Source: Zymoseptoria tritici IPO323
Taxonomy: Eukaryota > Ascomycota > Dothideomycetes > Mycosphaerellales > Mycosphaerellaceae
Length of the DNA stretch: 64,000 nucleotides
Assembly: GCF_000219625.1 (NCBI RefSeq)
Contig: NC_018211.1
Coordinates: forward strand, 496,001 to 560,000
Direction: 5' to 3'
The translations under genes and the position numbers were made by a program. Under the pieces are notes generated by a model. That model searched no databases. It saw only the letters and a program-made list of their open reading frames with translations, and was not told the DNA's origin. This document shows, piece by piece, positions 54,310 through 63,096 of the stretch; the first letter of the stretch is position 1, and each line of letters begins with the position of its first letter.

Positions 54310-57300
54310 AACACTCTCTACGGATTTTCTACGTTAATCTTAACCGATCTATCGAGGCTATAGAGCCTACCTTAGACGTCGCGGTTAAGCAGAAAGCCGA
54401 CCTTCTACTAGTCTAGGAACCGTGGACTATAGAAGACCCGATAACAGGCTACAAAGAGACAAGATCTATCGCACACCGGGAGTACAACCAGCTATTCCTA
54501 ACGACTACGGATTCGACGATCCGGCCAAGGACAATGCTATATATTAGCACAAGACTTAACGTTAATATCTCTCCTATTTTATTAGACGATAGCGACATAC
54601 TTTCCTTTGTTATTTTAGATAAGAGGGGCAACAAGATCCAGATAGTTAATCTCTATAACGAGAAAGACCTTCGAGATACCGAGAACCCGCAAAACCGACG
54701 AACAACAGAGAGAAGCCTCTACTCTCTACGCAACACGTTCCTTCCAAACACTCTACTAGTAGGAGACTTTAACCTTAGACACCCGTCCTAGGATCCGAGG
54801 GGAAAGGATACTACTAGTGCCCGCGAATTTATAGAGTGGATAGAAGACTAGGGCTTTACTCTACGTAATACGATAGGTGTCGGGACCTTCTATAGGCCGC
54901 ACCTAGACGCAGAGTCGGTCCTAGACCTTACGTTTACAAGAGGATCCTTATCTACGAAAGAAATCGACTGGAGAACGATTCCGATAGGCTCAGACTATAA
55001 GGCTATATCTATAGACCTTATTGGCGCGCAAGAACGAGCCCAACAGAAGAAAGTAGTTCTAGACATAGCTTCCGCGGATTGGGAACTGTTTACAGATCTC
55101 CTAATAAGCAAGGCGACGTCTATTAACTATACGAACTCCCTCGACGACATCGTAGACTCCTTTACCTCGTGTATTACCGAATCGATGTAGGGAGCAATCC
55201 TAGAGAAAGTAGTACACGCCTGCGCAAAACCTTGGTAGAATGGAGAGCTACGTACGCTACGCCGCATAATGTCTAGAACATATAGATAGACCTTTACCTG
55301 CGGACGTACGCCGACGCTAGACGAGAAAGAGGCGTATACGAAAGCGAGAAACAAGTACTTCCAAGCTATTAAAACAGCTAAGAAGAACTACTAGAACGCT
55401 TTCCTCGAAAAAGAAGACTCGAAATCTATCTTTAAAGCTATGTCCTATACTAGGAATAGCAGCCGAAGATAGATACCTACGATAAACAACGAGGATTCTT
55501 TCGAGGGGAAATGTAAGGCCTTCTCCGAAGCCTTATTTCCGCGCCCTCCTGCCGAGGAACCTCTACCTAGCCGTTAGGAAGCGTATATAGCCGGGGATTG
55601 GGGCTGGACTACGCTAACCGAAGAGGAACTCGCTGCCGCCTGTAGTACGAAGATAGTAAAAGGAAAAACGCCGGGCCCAGACGGTATTACGCAAGCTATT
55701 ATTAGTAAAGCGTACGGCGCTATTCCTATTACCTTTCTACGTATATATAGGAGGCTACTCGATGAAGGACACCACCCCCGATGCTGGAAAGTTGCGACAG
55801 GCGTAGTTCTAGCAAAGCCGGGAAAACCAGACTATTCGGTCCCTAAGGCCTACCAAGTTATCTCTCTCCTAAACTACCTCGGCAAGATTAGTAAGAGAAT
55901 ACTCGCAAAACGCCTAGGGATTATCGCAGAGACAAAGCCCCTTCTACACGACTCGTAGTTAGGAGGGCGAAAGAAGAAATCGGCTATCGATACGGTGCTT
56001 CTCTTAACGAACGAAATCGAGGAGAATCGAAGAAAGAAAAAGAAGACTTCGGTTATCTTCCTCGACGTAAGAGGAGCATACGACTACGTTGTAAAGAACC
56101 GACTGTTAAGAATAATGATCTAGTTAAGGCTTCCGCATAGCCTTATATGTTGGGTTTAGTCGTTTATAAGTAATAGACGCCTACGAATAGCATTCGACGG
56201 ACAGATACAGGAATTCCAGGACGTAGAGATCGGCGTTCCGCAAGGCAGCCCGATGTCTCCTATCCTCTTTCTTATCTATACGCGCGACATATTCTTCTCG
56301 CTACAAGGAGTTACTCTTAGTTCCTACGTCGACGACATTAGACTATCTACCTCGTCTACGTCCCTTAAGAAGAACTCTAAGGTACTAGAACGTGAGGCAA
56401 GAAGGCTAATAGACCTAGGAAAGAAGAACTCGATTGCTTTCGACCTAGCAAAGACAGACCTAGTACACTTCTCGAAAGGGAAAGGGTCCGATTGCCTAGT
56501 AATTCTTCCAAACGGCGATATTGTTCGCCCGGCGAAGAAAGCGATAAGGTGGCTTAGGATTTGGCTAGATGCCGGTCTTACCTTTAAGGAGCACATTGCA
56601 ATAAGATCGGCACAAGCACAAGCAGCATTCTATCGATTAGAAAGACTAGCAAATACCGAACGCGGTCTGTCTTCTATATCGTTAAGAAAGATCTACCTAG
56701 CCTGCGTTACTACAATAGCAGACTACGGGGCCCCGGTTTGGTAGCGGTCGAAAAAGAGCATAAAACCTCTAGTATCTCTATAAAGTAAAGCTTGTAGGAA
56801 GATCCTAGGCGTTTTCCGTACCGCCCTAAACGTCCCGTCCGAAGTAGAGTCAAATCTCTTCCCCCCGGATCTACGCCTAGAGAGACAGTCAATTTTATAC
56901 TCTCTACGCGCAGCAAAGCTACCCGAAAACCACCCTGTAAGACTCGCTATCTAAAGCGCGCCTTCGGATACGCGAGAAGTCCGACACGAGGACTCGAGAG
57001 AGATACTTCCGCAAAAACGACAGAGAACACAGATACAACTACTCTGTTATCGACTCCGACAATACAAGCATTTCGTAGAACACGAGAGGGCTAACTACGC
57101 AAAAGACGATCTCTTTAGCGTCTAGAAAACCCGATACGAAATAGCAAGACAACGGGAGATTAATAAGGTACCTAGGAATACAAATAGCTACCTTAGTCGA
57201 TTTCTATGGAGCTCGCCAGGAAAACATAGAATAGGAGGAAGACGCGCTTTAACTAGTGCCTTCTATACTATCCTATTAGGACACGGATACCTAAAGTCCT

Positions 57301-57548
57301 ATCTCTATCGCTTTAGACACGCAACGACGCTAGACTGCCCTTGCGGACGACGAGAAACAGCAGAACACCTCGTATGTAGCTGCCCTATCTACGATGTATT
57401 TAGGCCACTACCGCTACGACAAGCACAATCTCTGCTAGAAATAGTAGAAGATAAGGAACTCCGGAAACACCTTACTACCTTTCTCTCGGATACAAAGATT
57501 GCTTCTAGGTCCTGGCACCTAGCAAGAGGCGAAGACGAGACCGTCTAG
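54303..57548 (+). pseudogene. LINE ORF2: endonuclease and reverse transcriptase, amber-interrupted
   Basis: 1081-codon frame with no frameshift by my reading. The APE-type endonuclease covers about residues 1-235: EPW near 38, LLVGDFNLRHPS near 152-163, PIGSDYKAI near 228. The reverse transcriptase covers about 450-760: FLDVRGAYD (motif A, about 586), GVPQGSPMSPILF (motif B, about 643) and SYVDDI (motif C, about 674). A C-terminal zinc-binding motif C-x-C-x7-H-x3-C (CPCGRRETAEHLVC) lies near 1006. In-frame stops read by eye, for example after HPS, NY and SR, are TAG where Trp or Gln is expected. The catalytic YVDD is intact. Confidence 0.85.
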
Positions 57549-57736
57549 CCTACACTCCTTTTACTTTTCCTTATTTGTCTTTCTTTAAAGTCCTTCGATA
57601 CTAGCTTGCTACTATCCTAGGCACGGGTCTTTCCCTAAGGTCAAGAGATACGAGAGAACAACGATTGTACATAGATAGACTGCTGTCGCGAGACAGCCGT
57701 CCTACATAGTCATAGACTCCTACAGGACGTAAATGG

Positions 57737-57769
57737 AACAAACAAACAAAAACAAACAAACAAACAATA
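57737..57769 (+). repeat. LINE 3' tail, CAAA-type repeats
   Basis: ACAAACAAACAAAAACAAAC-type tail ending the LINE, followed by AATAAGACGA. The same tail type ends the two short elements at about 60,415 (plus) and 62,300 (minus). Confidence 0.85.
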
Positions 57770-57846
57770 AGACGAACAAGGTATATTAGCTAGCTACACT
57801 AATACTCTTAATAAAGAAGGAAAATTATTTACTACTATAGCTCTTT

Positions 57847-57990
57847 AAAAAGAGATATATAACATTAACTATATTAAAGACACCGGAGTATTAATATTAT
57901 TAATATAATACATATTAAACTAAGAAAGGGAATCGAACCTAAGACGAGCGAGTCGTACTAACTAGCTATACTAATACTCTTAATATCGAG
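57847..57990 (-). repeat. Dispersed short repeat with tRNA-like head (SINE-like)
   Basis: Second copy of the repeat at 47.3 kb. On the minus strand it has TAGCTAGTTAGTA (A-box-like), then GGTTCGATTCC (a perfect pol III B box), a shared body and a CTCTTTTT end. The A-to-B spacing (about 16 nt) is shorter than in tRNAs, so it may be a deleted derivative. Confidence 0.4.
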
Positions 57991-58029
57991 CTATAATCCT
58001 TAATTACGTTATAGCTTCCTTTACTAACG

Positions 58030-59055
58030 GCGACGAGGTAGGACTCGTAGGTTATTTGCCCCTTCCCCTACCTCTACGCTTAGGCTAGAAGTTCGACTTC
58101 TTCTCGCCTTTAACCTCGTTACCGGCCTTATTATCTTTCTTCGCCTCGCTTACGGCTCGCTTCTCGTCCGCTATCTCCTTCTTAATATTAGTTATAATCT
58201 AAGGGATCGACAACGAAGGGTAAGGGTACGGATCCTCTATACCGGCGAGGCGTACTTAGGAGGGCGTAGTATCTTCGTTACTAAACTAGATGTCTTAATT
58301 AGCGTAAGGTCCTAAATATAAGTAAGGAGCACTTATAACGATACTTATAACGACTAGCTCGCCTACTATCGTAGCTACGTCCTCCTACTAGAAGGGACGC
58401 TTAGTCGGCGTTAGAGTACGTAAAATACGGACGCTAATAAAACTAAAGAATTTATCTCTATTACTATTAGCTTCTTCGAGTACCTCCGGAACCTTAGGGG
58501 ACGACGGTATAAGGATACGAGTAGGCAACGACTCTACGCCTATAGAAGATAATAGGAGTAGCTCCTTTAACTAGAAGATTCTAAGTCCCTTTATCGCCTA
58601 TCGCGCTAGGCTAGTCGTACTATACTTCTTACTCGTAGGACTATCTAGTAGTAAAGGCGATAGGGGTAGAGGAGACTACTCCGGTTAGAATAGCGAGCTC
58701 GAGGGATATAGAGCTCTAAGAGAGGAGTAGTTACGGATCTATTCTCTAGTATAAAAACATATCTTCTAGTAGATTAGTATTATAAATTACTAACTATCGT
58801 CTAGCTTTCGAGGAGGCGGCGTAGTAGGTAGAGCTACGGTCTACGAGCTTAGAGGCGGTATAGCGATATTCGACTCTATAAGTTCCTACTTAGCGGTAGG
58901 TAAAGGGACCTCCGGAAGCGCGCTATCTAGAGAGCTAGCTAGTAGTATATTAATAATCGCGGGGAGAGGAGATTAGTTATTAAAAGACCTAACTTTCTTA
59001 ATAACCTAAGTAGAAGGTATAGTACCTATATGCTTATAATAAGTATTAGGCATTA
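58030..59055 (-). pseudogene. Decayed ORF of an unidentified element
   Basis: Minus-strand frame beginning MPNTYYKHIGTIPS and running roughly 340 codons to a basic Gly/Arg stretch (KRRGRGRGK), interrupted only by TAG/TAA by eye. Pro/Ser-rich centre, Lys/Glu-rich end. Not recognised; the basic tail suggests a nucleic-acid-binding element protein. Confidence 0.35.
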
Positions 59056-59635
59056 TAGAAAAGCGAAGAAGGATAGAGATATATAAAGGGTAGAAGTAGT
59101 AGGTTCGTAATATAAGATATTATAGAGCTAATAAGACTAGAGGCCTAGGGCGTTTAAAGGTATAGAGAAGCCTATTAATTCTCGATATTTAGAGCCGGCC
59201 GCAATACTAGGTATTAGAGCTAGCGGAAGTATAGCGGATTCTTATAAGATTGCGAGGTATAGTATCCTAGTCCGGAATAGCGTATAGCTAATAATATTAC
59301 GTAGAAGAGAGATTACGATATATTATTACTTCGGTAGCGGGCCTTTTACCTCCGGCGGCTACTACGTAGTACTTTATACCTACGGCGCGAGATAAGTAGA
59401 AAGTCGTTAGGAGAAGGATATATAATAATTATTCTATATATCGGTTTGCTCGAGGATATTATATATAAAAAAATTAGTATATAGTGCGATATACTATAAT
59501 ATCCGTTAGTAAACACCGAATACGAGGTAACGCGTAGTTCCTAGCGATCGTAAGATTACTTTCTAGAGGGGCGGATCGTAATTCGTAATAATACGAGCTT
59601 AAGAGGTTTCTTAACTTAACGTAAGACGACGGACA

Positions 59636-59715
59636 GGCCGGCGATGAGGAACACCTGTACGTGGTGCCGGCTACGAACCTACAACGATATCGTTGTTGTA
59701 GAGCCAAGTTTCCTC
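59636..59715 (+). ncRNA. HDV-like self-cleaving ribozyme (copy A), 80 nt
   Basis: Folds as a nested double pseudoknot. P1 pairs 59636-59642 with 59666-59672 (7 bp, outermost G-U). P2 pairs 59646-59651 (GAGGAA) with 59710-59715 (UUCCUC). P3 pairs 59653-59655 (ACC) with 59663-59665 (GGU), enclosing a 7-nt L3. P4 pairs 59679-59685 with 59695-59701 (CUACAAC/GUUGUAG). The J4/2 strand carries the catalytic C704-type motif C-C-A-A (59704-59707), matching C-N-R-A. Cleavage is predicted immediately 5' of 59636. Confidence 0.8.
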
Positions 59716-60415
59716 CGAAGGATTAGAGAGGCCGTCGATCCCTCTTCCCTTACAAACACGACCTAGAGGCACGCCTCCTATTGAAACATAAGCTACAGAA
59801 CGACAGTACGATTCGAACGAATAGCCCTCTACGCTACAAACAGAAGAAGAAGAAGCAATCTACTCTGCCCTATACGCGTACCTCCTCGAAATCCGAACCG
59901 AAACACTTTAAAGAGACAGGACTTAGTAGAACCTATAACTCTACGATTAACCTACGTAGTTGTATGCGCTAGAAGGCAGTATACGATTCTACAAAGGCAT
60001 ATTAAGGACAAGAGAAGATAGCGAGTTAGACAGCTGCTTTTGCACTGCTCTTACATAGCATTTTGCACTGCTTTTGTACAGCAATTTGCACTGCTTTTGC
60101 ACTGCATTTCGAATTTGCAGCGTGCGTGCGTGCGAAGCGGAAGGATCCGCTAAAAATTCTGCAAAAAGCTTAGCACGAAAATTCTGCAGCCCTAGCTGTA
60201 GACAACAGACAACGACACTCGTTCGATTTCCTTTGTCTTGCATTTGTTTAAAGTCCTTTAGCATTGCCTTAGGCACGGGGTTTCCCCTAAGGTTAAAGAA
60301 TACTAAAAGAATTTAATTGTAAATAGATCTACTGCCTTACTTGCAAGGCCGTCCTACATAGTTATAGACTCCAAAAGGACGTAAATGGAACAAACAAACA
60401 AACAAACAACAACAA
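59636..60415 (+). mobile_element. Non-autonomous retroelement, copy A, with 5' HDV-like ribozyme and LINE tail
   Basis: About 780 bp bounded by a 14-bp target-site duplication TAAGACGACGGACA (59622-59635 and 60416-60429). The first base after the left duplication is the first base of an HDV-like ribozyme fold. The last 190 bp resemble the LINE 3' UTR: TTTAAAGTCCTTTAGCATTG, the GTCCT/AGGAC hairpin and the CAAA tail. The interior has a short frame (59781-59972, KLQNDSTIRTNSPLRYKQ) shared with copy B and imperfect TTGCACTGCTTTT repeats near 60,040-60,110. No reverse transcriptase is encoded. Full-length, not truncated, because copy B starts at the equivalent point. Confidence 0.8.
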
Positions 60416-60429
60416 TAAGACGACGGACA

Positions 60430-61147
60430 GGTAATAGACGGAAGTCTAATCTATATATAAAAGTTACTACTAAAATATAAGAATATATATAAGACGAATA
60501 CGCTATTATGAGGGGGGAACTTCTAAAGGTTCCGATCTCCCGCGGATAGTAGTAGTGCGGACGTACGGGGTAGTATAGGGGGCAAAAAGGGCGGTAAACT
60601 ATACAATTAGAGTAAAAGGTAGGGGGGGCAAAAGAGGTAGTATTAAGTACTCTGTACTATTAGGCCTCGTGTTCGTGTCGAAGGTCCTTTTTTAGAGGTA
60701 CTAGTAGTCGGTGTCTCTGTCTCCTCCGACCTGCATACGAAGCTAAAGCTAGCTACAGACTACACGTAACAGTGCGATATTCCCTACTATATTTATCCCC
60801 CTCCTATAGTGTCTAACCTAGACACTATAAGAACCTAAACTATACTATTGTGCACGCTTAAAGCGTAAAAACCCTCTAGATCTAGCACTAGCGTCGTTCT
60901 TTTTAACTTGTTACTAACGTAGACTATCCCTATCCTCGGGTTTTGTACCTACTACGTATGTCTATCGCATATATTATAGCTAAAACAAAAGAAACAACAA
61001 AAAGAAAAGAAAAAAGAACCTTAAAACAAGCGCTAGTGTAGAAAACAGCCGCTCCTTATGTCCTGTTCGCACTAAAGGTTTCCTAGACCCGATGCGGATT
61101 TTAGTCTAGTAAAGGCTATAAACCTATCGCTAAGTACTATCCTCCTA
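60430..61147. other. RIP-mutated spacer between the two short elements
   Basis: AT-rich with a few G-runs (around 60,510-60,640). Lacks readable coding frames. A less mutated patch occurs near 60,660-60,760. Nothing further recognised. Confidence 0.4.
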
Positions 61148-62299
61148 CTACATATCGCGTCTAGGTACGCGCTTACTATCCTTGCCGATAAGTAAGTCGG
61201 GGACTTCCTAGGGTACTACGATGTCTACATCTCCCTACCTAAGCAGCTTACGTTCCCTGTCGTCTATATCGTTAGGCGCGACTTTAGCTAGTAGAGGCTA
61301 GTACTTCTAGAAGTCGGTCGGATGCTTGTCCTTAGCGTTATAGTACGATTAGTTACTAAACGTATTCCTCTCCGCGTACTTAATATCTTTATAGTTTACC
61401 TTTACTCGAGCTATAGTCGCATCTCGCTACTTCTTAATCTATACCCTTAGATCGACAATATTAAGGCGTATAAGCCTCTCTAATTCGACGACGACTCTAG
61501 GGCTCTCCTACTTCTCGTAAGCAACAAGTATAGCAGCGATATAGTTGTTAGGTATTAAAGACACAGCCGTAGGGAAGGCGTAAGGAATCTTGCCGTACTT
61601 GTTAATAAGCCCGGAGGGTGTCTTATTAGGGGCGGTTAGGTCTATATAAGCTTTGCGTAGCATCTCCTAGTTACTAGCTTCGGCACATTCGAGAGAACTA
61701 TCTACATACATAGCTACGAACTAGGGAAGAATCGTTCGACGTTCGGTCTCTACCTTAGTATCGATACTATATAGTAGATGCGGAACCGTAATGCGAATAT
61801 TAAATGCCTTATAAGGAACGTGTTCCTACTCGAGCTTATAGCGATCTAGGAAGTGTTACGGTAGTACCGTAGTATTAATCTTCTATACTACTCCGTCTAC
61901 GCAGTTGTTAGCCTTTATCTACTAGTACTATTCCTAAAAGATCTCCTTCTCGTACATCTTCTTAACGAGCACCGTATAGTCCTTCTTGCCCTTGTCTGTT
62001 AAGGAGACCGTACCTTAAATCTAGTTAATACCGCGATTCTCCTCGACTATGCGGCTAACTATAAGGTCGATATACTTAAAGGTAGTGTTGTCGCCCTTCT
62101 TAGTGCTTTTAGCGTAGTATAGGTACGACACTAGCCGGTGCTTATAGTTACCTCGCAGAAGAATATATAGTAGCTAGTATAAAATGTCCTAGCGGATAAG
62201 CTGCTAGATCTAAGAGTAGTATATCGTACGAAGCTATCCGTAGTTAGGCTAGCTATTAATTTCGCGCTAATGCTATAAGTACATATCTATTTCCTTATT

Positions 62300-63096
62300 G
62301 TTGTTTGTTTGTTTGTTCTATTTACGTCCTTTTGGAGTCTATAACTATGTAGGACGGCCTTGCAAGCAAGGCAGTAGATCTATTTACAATTAAATTCTTT
62401 TAGTATTCTTTAACCTTAGGGGAAACCCCGTACCTAAGGCAATGCTAAAGGACTTTAAACAAATGCAAGACAAAGGAAATCGAACGAGTGTCGTTGTCTG
62501 TTGTCTGCAGCTAGGGCTGCAGAATTTTCGTGCCAAGCTTTTTGTAGAATTTTCAGCGGATCCTTCCGCTTCGCACACACGCTGCGAATTCGAAAGAGAT
62601 GCAGCGCAAGGCGATACAGCGCAAAGGCGCAAAAAGCAGCTGTCCAACTCGCTGCCTTCTCTTGTCCTCAATACGCCTTTGTGGAACTATATGCCGCTTC
62701 CAAACGTATATAGCTACGTAGGTTGATCGTAGAGTTGTGGATTCCACCGACTGTTCCAGCTCTTTAAAGTGCTTCGGTTCGGATTTCGAGGAGGTGCGCG
62801 TATAGGGCAGAGTGGACTGCTTCTTTCTTCTTCTGTTTGTAGCGTAGAGGGCTATTCGTTCGAATCGTGCTGTCGTTCTGTAGCTTGTGTTTCAATAGGA
62901 GGCGTGCCTCCAGGTCGTATTTGTTCGAATCGTGCTGTTGTTCTGTTGTAGCTCGTGTTTCGAGGCGGATTTCGAGAAGGATTTCGGGCGGATTCGAGAG
63001 GTTTTCGAGGAGGTTTCTTCCAGACTGTCTTAGTTTCCCTTCCAAGGAAGGTACTTACGACGGCCACCGCGTGAAGGTGCAGTCTGTTCGGCCGTC
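62300..63096 (-). mobile_element. Non-autonomous retroelement, copy B, with 5' HDV-like ribozyme and LINE tail
   Basis: About 797 bp, inverted relative to copy A, bounded by a 14-bp target-site duplication TCTATTTCCTTATT (62286-62299 and 63097-63110, plus strand). Its 5' end on the minus strand is the first base of an HDV-like ribozyme; its 3' end is a CAAA tail followed by CAACAATAAG. Body and 3' tail align with copy A with substitutions and small indels, including a frame difference in the shared LKHKLQNDSTIRTNSPLRYKQ reading (62764-63045). An extra internal duplication of ACGATTCGAAC-contain­ing sequence is present. Far less RIP-mutated than its host ORF, so more recent. Confidence 0.82.
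63021..63096 (-). ncRNA. HDV-like self-cleaving ribozyme (copy B), 76 nt
   Basis: Minus strand, read from 63096. P1 GACGGCC pairs with GGCCGUC (63090-63096 with 63059-63065, 7 bp). P2 CAGACUG pairs with CAGUCUG (63080-63086 with 63021-63027, 7 bp). P3 ACC pairs with GGU (63076-63078 with 63066-63068) and closes a 7-nt L3. P4 CCUUC pairs with GAAGG (63047-63051 with 63038-63042) and is capped by CUUG. J4/2 has C-U-A-A at 63033-63030. P1, P2 and P4 sequences differ from copy A but keep pairing, which is compensatory support. Predicted cleavage is immediately 5' of the base paired with 63096. Confidence 0.85.

Larger units (their letters stand above)
52600..57775 (+). mobile_element. Tad1-like LINE retrotransposon, RIP-inactivated
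   Basis: Non-LTR retrotransposon with two ORFs and a 3' tail of CAAA-type repeats (about 57,737-57,769). ORF1 is 53131-54309 and ORF2 is 54303-57548, overlapping by ATGTTAG. A 3' UTR of about 190 bp contains a hairpin with arms GTCCT/AGGAC before the tail. The 5' end is not defined; I set it near 52,600, where composition changes. Frames are continuous but interrupted by TAG (and a few TAA) at expected Trp and Gln codons, so this copy is inactive. Confidence 0.85.

Noticed and set aside
54303..57548. Amber-only interruptions as evidence of stop-codon recoding
   Set aside because: TAG sits at Trp and Gln positions exactly as CpA-to-TpA mutation predicts, and the neighbouring DNA shows the same bias. 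RIP explains it without recoding.
57788..57983. Near-repeat of about 26 bp (TAGCTA...ACTAATACTCTTAAT) spaced 170 bp apart as a target-site duplication
   Set aside because: Three mismatches and AT-rich context. Cannot be told from chance or from a tandem SINE head.
59681..59696. Perfect 16-bp palindrome ACAACGATATCGTTGT
   Set aside because: Explained as part of the P4 hairpin region of ribozyme copy A; not treated as a separate operator-like site.
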